Source of the DNA: Streptomyces purpureus | Lineage (GTDB): Bacteria > Actinomycetota > Actinomycetes > Streptomycetales > Streptomycetaceae | Length of the DNA stretch: 64,000 nt | NCBI RefSeq assembly: GCF_014648195.1 | Contig: NZ_BMQQ01000014.1 | Location: 2,549 to 66,548, forward strand | Direction: 5' to 3' | In this document: positions 52,495 through 61,277 of the stretch, piece by piece | Layout: every line of letters begins with the position of its first letter | How positions within the stretch are numbered: the first letter of the stretch is position 1 | Program-made: the position numbers and the translations under genes | Notes under the pieces: generated by a model | The model's database searches: none | What the model saw: the letters and a program-made list of their open reading frames with translations, nothing else | What the model was told of the DNA's origin: nothing

Positions 52495-54151
52495 CCTTGG
52501 CGCGTACGTCCTCGAAAGTGGCGTACTCGGGATGGTGCAGATCGAAGGCGGGCGCCTCGGAGCGGACCTTGGGGATGGTCACGAAGTTGTGCCGGGGCGG
52601 CGGGCAGGAGGTCGCCCACTCCAGCGAACGCCCGTACCCCCAAGGGTCGTCCACCTCGACCTTCACGCCGTAGCGGCCGGTCTTCCATACGTTGTAGAGG
52701 AACGGCAGCGTGGAGATGCCGAGCAGGAACGAGCCCATGCTGGAGACGGTGTTGAGCGCGGTGAAGCCGTCGGCGGCCAGGTAGTCGGAGTACCGCCGGG
52801 GCATGCCCTCGGCGCCCAGCCAGTGCTGCACCAGGAAGGTGATCTGGAACCCGGCGAACAGCGTCCAGAAGTGGATCTTGCCGAGGCGTTCGTCGAGGAG
52901 CTTGCCGGTGAACTTGGGCCACCAGAAGTAGAAGCCGGCGAAGGTCGCGAAGACGACCGTGCCGAAGACCGTGTAGTGGAAGTGGGCGACCACGAAGTAC
53001 GTGTCGGTGACATGGAAGTCCAGCGGCGGCGAGGCGAGGATCACCCCGGTCAGCCCGCCGAAGAGGAACGTCACGAGGAAGCCGACCGACCACAGCATCG
53101 GGGTCTCGAAGGAGAGCGAGCCGCGCAGCATCGTGCCCGTCCAGTTGAAGAACTTCACCCCGGTCGGCACGGCGATCAGGAACGACAGCAGGGAGAAGAA
53201 GGGCAGCAGCACCGCTCCGGTGGCGAACATGTGGTGCGCCCACACCACCAGCGAGAGTCCGGTGATGGCCATGGTGGCGGCGACCAGGGTCGCGTAGCCG
53301 AAGATCGGCTTGCGGGCGAAGACCGGGATGATCTCGCTGATGATGCCGAAGAACGGCAGGGCGATGATGTAGACCTCGGGATGGCCGAAGAACCAGAACA
53401 GGTGCTGCCACAGCAGCGCACCGCCGTTCTCCGACTGGAAGACCACCGAGCCGAGGCGCCGGTCGGACTCCAGGACCAGCAGCGCCGCCGCGAGGACGGG
53501 GAAGGCCGCGAGCACCAGGATCGCGGTGAAGAGCACGTTCCAGGTGAAGATCGGCATCCGGAACATGGTCATGCCCGGGGCGCGCATCCCGACGATCGTC
53601 GCCAGGAAGTTGACCGAGGTGAGGATGGTGCCGAAGCCGGAGAGCGCGAGCCCCATGATCCACAGGTCGGCGCCGAGGCCGGGCGAGCGCTCCATGCTGT
53701 TGAGCGGGGCGTAGGCGGTCCAGCCGAAGGCGGGGGGCCCGGTGGGCACGATCAGGGAGGCGATCACCATCAGACCGCCGAAGAGGAAGAGCCAGTACGA
53801 GAGCATGTTCAGCCGTGGGAAGGCGACGTCCGGCGAGCCGATCTGCAGCGGCACCAGTTCGTTGGCGAAGCCCGCGAAGGTGGGCGTGGCGAAGAGCAGG
53901 AGCATGATCGTGCCGTGCAGGGTGAACGCCGCGTTGTACTCCTGGTTCGACATCAGCTGAAGGCCCGGGCGGGCCAGCTCGGCCCGCATCAGCATGGCCA
54001 TCAGTCCGGCGGCCAGGAAGAAGAAGAACGACGTGATCAGGTAGAGGTGGCCGATCTTCTTGTGGTCGGTGGTCGTGAGCCAGTCCACCACGATCCTGCC
54101 GTGCCGTACCGGTCCCGGTGCGACCGCCGCCTTGTCGGTCTCCGTACCCAT
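52451..54151 (-). CDS. ctaD: Cytochrome c oxidase subunit I (orphan copy)
   Basis: 566 residues, twelve membrane helices. It has the aa3-type features: 'WLTTTDHKKIGHLYL', heme a His in 'AAFTLHGTIMLLLFATPTFAGFAN', 'FWFFGHPEVYIIALP' (Glu of the D-channel, His–Tyr pair), 'VWAHHMF' (Cu-B His-His), 'FNWTGTMLRGSL' and 'FVVAHFHYTVFGT'. It should be the catalytic subunit reducing oxygen. Neither subunit II, III nor a bc1 complex gene is near, so this is a second copy outside the main ctaCDEF locus. ATG 54151; ATG 54169 is also in frame. Confidence 0.95.
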   Translation of the reverse strand: MGTETDKAAVAPGPVRHGRIVVDWLTTTDHKKIGHLYLITSFFFFLAAGLMAMLMRAELARPGLQLMSNQEYNAAFTLHGTIMLLLFATPTFAGFANELVPLQIGSPDVAFPRLNMLSYWLFLFGGLMVIASLIVPTGPPAFGWTAYAPLNSMERSPGLGADLWIMGLALSGFGTILTSVNFLATIVGMRAPGMTMFRMPIFTWNVLFTAILVLAAFPVLAAALLVLESDRRLGSVVFQSENGGALLWQHLFWFFGHPEVYIIALPFFGIISEIIPVFARKPIFGYATLVAATMAITGLSLVVWAHHMFATGAVLLPFFSLLSFLIAVPTGVKFFNWTGTMLRGSLSFETPMLWSVGFLVTFLFGGLTGVILASPPLDFHVTDTYFVVAHFHYTVFGTVVFATFAGFYFWWPKFTGKLLDERLGKIHFWTLFAGFQITFLVQHWLGAEGMPRRYSDYLAADGFTALNTVSSMGSFLLGISTLPFLYNVWKTGRYGVKVEVDDPWGYGRSLEWATSCPPPRHNFVTIPKVRSEAPAFDLHHPEYATFEDVRAKVIEKELETDGPGPS

Positions 54152-54527
54152 CGCTGACACCATCGCCACATGATGCGCGCGCCGGTGCGGGCCGGGACAG
54201 AGCGCGATCCGGACGGATAGGCCGACTGGCTCACGGACCGGGGTACGGCGCCCGCGGGGGGCCGTGAAACCGGGCTGGAAAGGGGCCCGTAATTCCCTTC
54301 ACGGGCTGCCGCGATGGAATTCGCGCGGGCGCGGGCGAGCGGCTGTGCGAGCTGTTCGGAATTACCGCGCAAGCGGACCGGAACTGCCCGTTCGAGTGAC
54401 GGCGTTCGTGTCAAACATATGTCGAGATCCTGTGACACAAGTGTGACCGGTGAGGTACGTGAGGGTGCTGACACATCTGTCGGACCCCGGCTTCCGTCAC
54501 CGTCCGATGCGGCCTACGGTGAGAAAC
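54152..54527. promoter_or_regulatory. Divergent promoter region, ctaD copy / I78-like gene
   Basis: 376 bases with lower GC than the neighbours. Two direct TGTGAC hexamers (54431-54436 and 54442-54447, period 11) could be a regulator site. TACGGT just before the I78-like ATG is a possible -10. No gene supported. Confidence 0.35.
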
Positions 54528-54743
54528 ATGGCACCGATTCCGACCTCGCCCGTACCGCCCGAAGACGCCCCCGAGTCCTATGTCGGACTCGAGGCGGAAG
54601 GCGCCGAAGAACTCGCCCACGCCCGCGGCTGGACGCTGGTGCGCACCCTGCCCCCGGGCTCGATCATCACCATGGAGTACATGGCGGAACGCATCAATTT
54701 CGAGGTCGAGGACGGCACCGTGACCCGCTGCTGGCTCGGCTGA
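54528..54743 (+). CDS. Peptidase inhibitor I78-like small protein
   Basis: 71 residues. 'PESYVGLEAEGAEELAHARGWTLVRTLPPGSIITMEYMAERINFEVEDGTVTRCWLG' follows the I78 inhibitor pattern: hydrophobic G...A...A, R.L.PG, T.EY...RIN and a C-terminal beta strand with Cys. There is no signal peptide, unlike many secreted I78 inhibitors, so a cytosolic target is likely. GGTGAG lies 6 bases before ATG 54528. It ends at a strong terminator. Confidence 0.8.
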   Translation: MAPIPTSPVPPEDAPESYVGLEAEGAEELAHARGWTLVRTLPPGSIITMEYMAERINFEVEDGTVTRCWLG

Positions 54744-54760
54744 CCGGCCCTCACGTACGA

Positions 54761-54790
54761 CGAAGGCCCCGGCCGGAGCCGGGGCCTTCG
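54761..54790. terminator. Hairpin terminator, I78-like / PAP2 convergent ends
   Basis: CGAAGGCCCCGGC (54761-54773) and its exact complement (54778-54790) with loop CGGA, 13 bp, between convergent stops at 54743 and 54858. Confidence 0.82.
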
Positions 54791-54857
54791 CCCTGCGAGG
54801 TGCTGCTGTGCGTACCGCCCCCGCGGTCGGATCAGGGACCCGCGCGGCGGTCCGCGG

Positions 54858-55859
54858 TCAGCCGCCCGTGCCCACCGGCCGCGAGCGCGGCGGCCGGCGG
54901 CCGGCGACCGGGGTGACCGGCGTCCGCTCCGAGCGCACCGGGTGCGCCCGCTGGGGGCCGTGCGGCGGGGCGAGATGGGCGGCCGGACGGGCGGCGACCC
55001 GCCCGCCGCCCGCGCCGACCGGCGCGCACGTCGGCTCCTCGTCCTCGTCCACGGCCGCGGGCCCGTGCTGCGGGAACATCGCGGGCCGCGGTCCACCGGC
55101 CGCGACCGGCAGCGATGGCACCAGCCGGCGGCGCTCCCGCAGCTGGTCGCGCACCCCGAGGATGAACGCCTCGGCCCGGGCGATCAGCGGCTCGCACCAG
55201 GGCAGCGCCAGCAGGATCAGCAGACCCGCGGCCCAGCCGAGCAGCACATCGCTCAGCCAGTGCGTACCGATGTAGACGGTGGTGAGCCCGACGCCGAGGG
55301 CGACCACGGCCGAGACGGCCGACAGATAGCGCCTCGCGCGCGGAGTGGTGGCCAGATAGGCCAGGATTCCCCAGGTCACAACCGCGTTGGCGGTATGGCC
55401 CGACGGAAATATATCGCCGCCCGCGAAGAGCTCGGCGGAGCCGATCTGCGTCGCGTAGTGGGGGCCGAGCCGGCCGAGGCCGAGCTTGACCGAGCCGACG
55501 GTGACATTGAGCAGCAGCAGCGAGGCGCCCAGGGCGAGCAGCGGTCGCAGCGTGTGCTGACGCCAGGAGCGCCAGCCCAGCCAGGCGGCGACCATCACGG
55601 CGGTCGGGCCGCGCTGGCCGAGGACCACGTAGTAGTCGAGGAAGGCGTGCAGTTGCGGCCACTGCTGGTACGGCCGGAAGAGCATGATCTTCCAGTCGAG
55701 CGTGACGAGCCAGGACGTGATGAGCACGGCGACGACGATGGCGAGATAGAAGGCCAGCGTCCCGCCGAAGAGGGCGAGACGCGTGCGGGTCATCCGCGGG
55801 ATCTCAATCTTCGGCGGTTCCGGCTCCCGGTCCAGCCGGGCAAAGATGTCGGTACGCAC
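54858..55859 (-). CDS. PAP2-superfamily membrane protein (lipid phosphatase-like)
   Basis: 333 residues, six membrane helices, then a ~80-residue Pro/Arg-rich cytosolic tail. PAP2 motifs are partly kept: 'KLGLGRLGP' (motif 1, where KX6RP would be expected), 'DIFPSGHTANAVV' (PSGH, catalytic His) and 'TVYIGTHWLSDVLLGW' (motif 3, SRX5HX3D). The two Arg of motifs 1 and 3 are replaced by Gly and Thr. Usual members dephosphorylate phosphatidate or undecaprenyl pyrophosphate; with these changes the activity is uncertain. GTG 55859 gives the conserved start VRTDIFARLDR. Confidence 0.82.
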   Translation of the reverse strand: MRTDIFARLDREPEPPKIEIPRMTRTRLALFGGTLAFYLAIVVAVLITSWLVTLDWKIMLFRPYQQWPQLHAFLDYYVVLGQRGPTAVMVAAWLGWRSWRQHTLRPLLALGASLLLLNVTVGSVKLGLGRLGPHYATQIGSAELFAGGDIFPSGHTANAVVTWGILAYLATTPRARRYLSAVSAVVALGVGLTTVYIGTHWLSDVLLGWAAGLLILLALPWCEPLIARAEAFILGVRDQLRERRRLVPSLPVAAGGPRPAMFPQHGPAAVDEDEEPTCAPVGAGGGRVAARPAAHLAPPHGPQRAHPVRSERTPVTPVAGRRPPRSRPVGTGG

Positions 55860-56278
55860 CCAATCGACGTTACAGCGAGTGAGCGCCGATCCCGGTCGAT
55901 CCGCGCCCTTCGTGATGACCATGTGATGTGGGGTCTGTCTCAGTCCGTGGATTATTCCCGGGCAATCCAGAAAGCGCGGTGACCTCGTCCCCTAATGGCG
56001 GGGACGGGGTTTCGTTAAGTCGGTTTGTACGCCGGTGAAATGCGTCGCGCGGCGCCGTCGAGGGAATTGCCGGCGCGGCGCCGGGCGACGCGCGGCCGGG
56101 CTCGAAGTGGCGTACGCCACACTCCGTGGCCGGTGGAGGTGAGAGCTGGACCACGCGCCACCGGCGCGAACTCGCGTACGCTGACGGCTCACTCGCCCGT
56201 CGATGCCGGGCCGCCCCGGGGGGCTGACCACCCCGGCCGGCGCCCGCCGACCGCGAGGAAGCACTGGGAGGTACATAC
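55860..56278. other. Gene-free divergent spacer
   Basis: 419 bases between the PAP2 gene (minus) and the MFS gene (plus). It must hold promoters for both, but I see no clear -35/-10 pair, repeat or small gene. The only firm element is GGGAGGT, the ribosome-binding site of the MFS gene at its right end. Confidence 0.4.
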
Positions 56279-57940
56279 ATGTCGGGGACGACCACGGCCG
56301 GATCACGCCTGCGCGCCGTCGCCGGCGGAACCAACCGCTGGGTCGTCCTGCTCGTCCTGTGCGTCAGCCTGCTGCTCGTCGCGCTCGACGCGACCATCCT
56401 CCATGTCGCCGTCCCCTCCCTCACCGAGGACCTGCGCCCCAGCTCCACCGCGCTGCTGTGGATCGTCGACGCCTACCCCCTGGTCTGCGCCGCGCTGCTG
56501 ATCCTCTTCGGCACGCTCGGCGACCGGGTCGGCCGGCGCAGGATCCTGCTCCTCGGCTACGCCCTCTTCGGTGTCGCCTCCGCCGTCGCGGCGCTCGCCA
56601 CCCAGCCCGGAGTGCTGATCGGCGCCCGCGCCCTCCTCGGCGTCGGTGGCGCGATGATCATGCCCGCGACGCTGTCGATCCTGCGCGCGGTCTTCCCCGA
56701 CCGCCGTGAGCGCGCCACCGCCATCGGCATCTGGACCGCCGTCGCCGCCGTCGGCGCGGCCACCGGACCCGTCCTGGGCGGCTTCCTCGTCCAGCACTTC
56801 TGGTGGGGCTCGGTCTTCCTGATCAACATCCCGCTGATGATGCTGATCCTGCCGCTGGGCCGCTGGCTGCTCCCCGAGTCCAAGGGCAGCGGCGACGGGC
56901 CCTGGGACGTGCTCGGCGCGCTGATGGCGGCGGCCGGTGTGCTCGGTGTGGTCCTTGGGGTGAAGCGGGTCGGCTCCGGCGAGCCGCTGCTCTCCCTGGC
57001 GACCGCGCTGCCACTGCTGCTCGGCGCCGCCCTGCTGGTGCTCTTCGTCCGGCGCCAGAAACGCCGCCGTCATCCCCTCATCGACATGCGGCTGTTCTCC
57101 CGCGCCGCCTTCACCACCTCCGTCGGCTGCATCGTCCTCGCCATGCTCGCGCTGGTCGGCCTGGAGCTGATCGCCGTGCAGTACCTCCAGCTGGTGCTCG
57201 GGCTGAGCCCGCTGGAGACCGGGCTGCGGCTGCTGCCGCTCACCTTCGCCGCGATGGCCGCCGGCGCCACCGGCTCGTGGACCCTGGCCCGGATCGGCCC
57301 GCGCCGGATGGTCGGCTGGGGCTTCGTCCTCACCGCCGGGGCCGTGCTGCTGCTGATCCTCATGGGCCACCACGACCGGCCCGTCCTGCTCACCGTCGGC
57401 TTCGTGCTGCTCGGCTTCGGCCTGCAGACCACGCTCTTCGCCGCGTACGAGTCGATGCTGAGCGAGGCCCCGGCCGAGAGCGCGGGCGGTGCGGCCGCGA
57501 TCGGCGAGACGTCGTACCAGCTCGGCGCGGGCATGGGCATCGCGCTGCTCGGCAGCGTCATGAACGCTGCCTACGCGCCGGGTCTCGCGGCGATCCCGGG
57601 CGTGCCCGCGGGTGCCTCCGCGGCGGCCGCCAACTCGCTGGGGGAGGCCTACCAGGTCGCCGCGCAGCTCGGCGGCCCGGCCGGAGCGGCCCTGCACGCC
57701 GCCGCCCGGCACTCCTTCGTCCACGGTCTGCATGTGACGCTGCTGGTCAGCGCGGGGCTGCTGCTGGCCGGAGCGGTGATGGCGCTGCGGCTGCCGCGGG
57801 TGATGGAGACGGCGGCCGCGGCCGAGTGCGCGAGCGCGCTGCGGGAGTGGGCGGCCGAGTCCGCCGCCGGGCCGCAGGCGCGGGTTCCAGGCCGGCGCGA
57901 GCCGGTCGAGGCGGCCAGGTCTGGACGCGCGGCACACTGA
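56279..57940 (+). CDS. MFS multidrug-type exporter (DHA2, 14 helices)
   Basis: 553 residues. The DHA2/QacA-type features are 'LLVALDATILHVAVPSL' (motif D1), 'GTLGDRVGRRRILLLG' (motif A), 'GARALLGVGGAMIMPATLSILRAVFPDRRERATAIGIW' and 'AATGPVLGGFLVQHFWWGSVFLINIP' (motif C). It most resembles SmvA/EmrB-like proton-driven exporters of quaternary amines or antibiotics. No TetR regulator is adjacent. GGGAGGT lies 5 bases before ATG 56279. Confidence 0.93.
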   Translation: MSGTTTAGSRLRAVAGGTNRWVVLLVLCVSLLLVALDATILHVAVPSLTEDLRPSSTALLWIVDAYPLVCAALLILFGTLGDRVGRRRILLLGYALFGVASAVAALATQPGVLIGARALLGVGGAMIMPATLSILRAVFPDRRERATAIGIWTAVAAVGAATGPVLGGFLVQHFWWGSVFLINIPLMMLILPLGRWLLPESKGSGDGPWDVLGALMAAAGVLGVVLGVKRVGSGEPLLSLATALPLLLGAALLVLFVRRQKRRRHPLIDMRLFSRAAFTTSVGCIVLAMLALVGLELIAVQYLQLVLGLSPLETGLRLLPLTFAAMAAGATGSWTLARIGPRRMVGWGFVLTAGAVLLLILMGHHDRPVLLTVGFVLLGFGLQTTLFAAYESMLSEAPAESAGGAAAIGETSYQLGAGMGIALLGSVMNAAYAPGLAAIPGVPAGASAAAANSLGEAYQVAAQLGGPAGAALHAAARHSFVHGLHVTLLVSAGLLLAGAVMALRLPRVMETAAAAECASALREWAAESAAGPQARVPGRREPVEAARSGRAAH

Positions 57941-58012
57941 CCCGTAACGTCAGCGCCGAGCTGTAACTACCACCGCTAGTTTTACGAGTGCGAGCCGCCC
58001 GGAGGCCCCGCC

Positions 58013-59203
58013 ATGTCCGCACCCTCGAAGCTCCCGCCCTTCTCCGCCGACGACCCCCTCGGCCTCGACGACCTCCTCGGACCCGAGGATCTGGCGATCC
58101 GGGACACGATCCGCGCCTGGGCCGCCGAACGCGTCCTGCCCCACATCGCCGACTGGTACGAGCGCGGCGAGCTGCCCGTCATCCGCGAGCTGGCACGCGA
58201 GCTCGGCTCCATCGGCGCGCTCGGCATGTCCCTCACCGGATACGGCTGCGCCGGCGCCGGCGCCGTCCAGTACGGCCTGGCCTGCCTGGAGCTGGAGGCC
58301 GCCGACTCCGGCATCCGCTCCCTCGTCTCCGTGCAGGGCTCGCTCGCCATGTACGCGATCTGGAAGTACGGCTCCGAGGAGCAGAAGCGGCGCTGGCTGC
58401 CGGGCATGGCGGCCGGCGAGATCATCGGCTGCTTCGGGCTGACCGAACCGGACCACGGCTCCGACCCGGCCGGCATGCGGACGTACGCCAAGAAGGACGG
58501 CACCGACTGGGTGCTCACCGGCCGCAAGATGTGGATCACCAACGGTTCGGTGGCCGGGGTGGCCGTGGTGTGGGCCCAGACCGACGAGGGCATCCGCGGC
58601 TTCGTCGTACCCACCGACGCCGCCGGCTTCTCCGCCCCCGAGATCCGGCACAAGTGGTCGCTGCGCGCGAGCGTCACCAGCGAGCTGGTCATGGACGAGG
58701 TCCGGCTGCCCGCCGACGCCGTACTGCCCGAGGTCACCGGCCTCAAGGGTCCGCTCAGCTGTCTGTCGCACGCCCGCTACGGCATCGTGTGGGGCGCGAT
58801 GGGCGCGGCGCGCTCGTCGTTCGAGGCGGCGCTGGAGTACGCGAAGACCCGCGAGCAGTTCGGGCGGCCGATCGGCGGCTTCCAGCTCACCCAGGCCAAA
58901 CTGGCCGACATGGCGGTCGAACTGCACAAGGGCATCCTGCTCGCCCACCATCTGGGGCGGCGGATGGATGCCGGGAAGCTCCGCCCGGAGCAGGTCAGCT
59001 TCGGGAAGCTCAACAACGTGCGGGAGGCGATCGAGATCTGCCGCACCTCGCGCACCGTGCTCGGGGCCAACGGAATCTCGCTGGAGTACCCCGTGATGCG
59101 GCACGCCACCAACCTCGAGTCGGTGCTGACGTACGAGGGCACCGTCGAGATGCATCAGCTCGTGCTGGGCAAGGCGCTCACCGGTCTGGACGCGTTCCGC
59201 TAG
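58013..59203 (+). CDS. Acyl-CoA dehydrogenase, glutaryl-CoA dehydrogenase-like
   Basis: 396 residues. FAD-dependent ACAD fold: 'LGSIGALGMSLTGYGCAGAGAVQYGLACLELEAADSGIRSLVSVQGSLAMYAI', 'GCFGLTEPDHGSDPAGM', 'KMWITNGSVAGVAVVWAQ' and C-terminal 'LESVLTYEGTVEMHQLVLGKALTGLDAF' with the catalytic Glu in TYEGT. These segments match glutaryl-CoA dehydrogenases (lysine/tryptophan degradation), which also decarboxylate; the exact substrate is inferred. GGAGG lies upstream of ATG 58013. It is followed by the convergent sepF-like gene. Confidence 0.92.
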   Translation: MSAPSKLPPFSADDPLGLDDLLGPEDLAIRDTIRAWAAERVLPHIADWYERGELPVIRELARELGSIGALGMSLTGYGCAGAGAVQYGLACLELEAADSGIRSLVSVQGSLAMYAIWKYGSEEQKRRWLPGMAAGEIIGCFGLTEPDHGSDPAGMRTYAKKDGTDWVLTGRKMWITNGSVAGVAVVWAQTDEGIRGFVVPTDAAGFSAPEIRHKWSLRASVTSELVMDEVRLPADAVLPEVTGLKGPLSCLSHARYGIVWGAMGAARSSFEAALEYAKTREQFGRPIGGFQLTQAKLADMAVELHKGILLAHHLGRRMDAGKLRPEQVSFGKLNNVREAIEICRTSRTVLGANGISLEYPVMRHATNLESVLTYEGTVEMHQLVLGKALTGLDAFR

Positions 59204-59240
59204 GCGGAGCGCGCCGGGCGGGAGGTGAGCGGCCCTGCCC

Positions 59241-59675
59241 TCAGCTCTGGTTGAAGAAGCCGTCCGTCCGGCGGCCCGGGGACTCCCCGTTGACGATCTG
59301 GGTGTCGGCGGGGGTCAACAGGAAAACCCGGGTCGCCACCCGCTCGATCGAACCGCGCAGGCCGAAGGCGAGGCCCGCCGCGAAGTCGACGACGCGCTTG
59401 GCGTCGGAGGGCTCCATCGCCGTCAGGTTCACGATCACCGGGACGCCGTCCCGGAACAGCTCGCCGATCCCCCGGGCGTCACGGAAACCGTCCGGGGAGA
59501 TCGTCGCGATCCGACGGCCCTCTTCCCGCGCCGATTCGGAGGCCACCCGCACCCGCGGGTCCGTCACCCAGGCGTCGCTGCTCTCAGCACCCTCGGCGTA
59601 CTCGTCGTCGTAGTAACGCTCGTCGCCGTCCTCGACGAGTCCCAGCCAGGCACTTGCCTTACGCACCGATCCCAT
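59241..59675 (-). CDS. SepF-family cell division protein (paralogue)
   Basis: 144 residues. An N-terminal amphipathic segment (GSVRKASAWLGLVEDGDERYYDDEY) could bind membrane. The SepF core is 'RRIATISPDGFRDARGIGELFRDGVPVIVNLTAMEPSDAKRVVDFAAGLAFGLRGSIERVATRVFLLTPADTQI'. SepF links FtsZ to membrane. Streptomyces carry several sepF genes; this one is outside the main division cluster and corresponds in neighbourhood to the sepF2-type paralogue. ATG 59675 is used. It is convergent with the dehydrogenase. Confidence 0.92.
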   Translation of the reverse strand: MGSVRKASAWLGLVEDGDERYYDDEYAEGAESSDAWVTDPRVRVASESAREEGRRIATISPDGFRDARGIGELFRDGVPVIVNLTAMEPSDAKRVVDFAAGLAFGLRGSIERVATRVFLLTPADTQIVNGESPGRRTDGFFNQS

Positions 59676-59963
59676 GGACGCCTCCTTTCAGCGCGGTCAC
59701 TTGTGGTTCCGCACCCCTATGGTCGTCCATGATGCGGATCGCGCGCCAAGCGGATAGTCGCCGCGCAGGGGATTCGTGACGGTACTGGTGCAGAAGATGT
59801 GGCGATTCGTCAAGATTCCTCCGGCGTACGGCCTCTGATGGGGGGTCGCGCAACTTATAGGAGGACAATCGGTCCGGACGGGTGAGCGGGGGGACGTACG
59901 GGTGAACGGCCCCCTCGATACGATGCCCGGCGCACAAGCGTCCGACTCTCGGGGGAAGTCTTC

Positions 59964-61223
59964 ATGTTCGGAATCGTCCGGCCCTGCACGCACCGGCTCG
60001 GCGACGGCCTCACGGCGGAGTGGATGGCCCACCTCTGCGGCCTCTGTCTGGCACTGCGCTCCGACCACGGGCAGTTCGCCCGGATCGTCACCAACTACGA
60101 CGGCCTGATCATCTCGGTCCTGACGGAGGCTCAGAGCGGCATCACCTCCGGGGGCCGGCGCACCGCCGGGCCCTGTCCGCTGCGCGCGATGCGCACGGCG
60201 CCGGTGGCCAAGGGCGAGGGGGCGCGGCTCGCGGCGGCGGTCTCGCTGGTGCTGGCCTCGGCGAAGGTACGGGACCACGTCGCCGACGGGGACGGGCTGT
60301 TGGCGCGCCGCCCGGCCGCGGCGGCGGCCCGCGCGGTCGCCCGTGGCTGGGACCGGGCCGGCGCCCGCACCGGCCGCGCGGTCGGCTTCGACACGGCCGT
60401 ACTGGTCGACGCCGTCGACCGGCAGCCGGGCATCGAGGCGCTGGCGGGGCTCGGAACGCCCCTGCTCACCGTCACCGAACCGACCGAGACGGCGACCGCG
60501 GCGGCCTTCGCGCACACCGCGGTCCTGGCCGGGCGGCCGGGCAACGCGGCACCGCTGGCCGAGGCGGGCCGGCTCTTCGGCCGTCTCGCCCACCTCCTGG
60601 ACGCCGTCGAGGACCGAGTGTCCGACGCGGAGCGCGGCGCCTGGAACCCGCTCACGGCGACCGGCACCTCGCTCACGGAAGCCCGCCGCCTCGCGGACGA
60701 CGCGGTCCACGGGATCCGGCTGGCCCTGCGGGAGGTGGAGTTCGCGGACCAGCGGCTGGCGCATGTGCTCCTGGTCCACGAACTGCGCCGGTCGGTGGAC
60801 CGCGCCTTCTCCACCCCGACCTGCGCCCACCGGCCGGACGGGCGGCACCAGCCGGTCCCGGGCAACCCGTACGCGGGCAACCCGTACGGCGGCGGCAGTC
60901 CTCAGGGCGGCAACCCGTACGGCGGCGGCAACGCATACGGCGGGGGGCCGTCCGGTCCGGGCGGGCCCTACGGCGGCACGCCCGGCGGCCCCGGCGGCCC
61001 GGCGCTCCCGCCGCAGTTCGGCGCGGACCCAGGCCGCCCGAAGCCGCGCGGCTTCCTGGCAGGGTGCGCGGTGTTCATAGGCCTCTTCTGTACGTGCCAG
61101 ATCTGCTGCGCCAAGGAGTACGAGGGGCCCTGGTCCCGCAAGAAGCGCGAGGGCTGCTGCCGGGACTGCGACGACTGTGGCTGCGACGGCTGTGGCTGCT
61201 GCTGCCCCTGCGACGGCTGCTGA
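59964..61223 (+). CDS. DUF5685 family protein with Cys-rich tail
   Basis: 419 residues. The conserved start is 'MFGIVRPCTHRLGDGLTAEWMAHLCGLCLALRSDHGQFARIVTNYDGLIISVLTEAQ', with early Cys/His typical of DUF5685. A helical middle (~75-295) follows, then NPYxGG repeats (~300-335), one membrane-like helix 'GFLAGCAVFIGLFCTCQICC' and a tail with twelve Cys in ~20 residues (CCRDCDDCGCDGCGCCCPCDGC). The tail could bind several metal ions; the middle has no known activity. ATG 59964 sits in a divergent region opposite sepF. Confidence 0.82.
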   Translation: MFGIVRPCTHRLGDGLTAEWMAHLCGLCLALRSDHGQFARIVTNYDGLIISVLTEAQSGITSGGRRTAGPCPLRAMRTAPVAKGEGARLAAAVSLVLASAKVRDHVADGDGLLARRPAAAAARAVARGWDRAGARTGRAVGFDTAVLVDAVDRQPGIEALAGLGTPLLTVTEPTETATAAAFAHTAVLAGRPGNAAPLAEAGRLFGRLAHLLDAVEDRVSDAERGAWNPLTATGTSLTEARRLADDAVHGIRLALREVEFADQRLAHVLLVHELRRSVDRAFSTPTCAHRPDGRHQPVPGNPYAGNPYGGGSPQGGNPYGGGNAYGGGPSGPGGPYGGTPGGPGGPALPPQFGADPGRPKPRGFLAGCAVFIGLFCTCQICCAKEYEGPWSRKKREGCCRDCDDCGCDGCGCCCPCDGC

Positions 61224-61277
61224 CCCCTGCGCCGTCCTGCCCCGTGCGGGGGAACGGCGTATGAAAGGTTGAACAGC

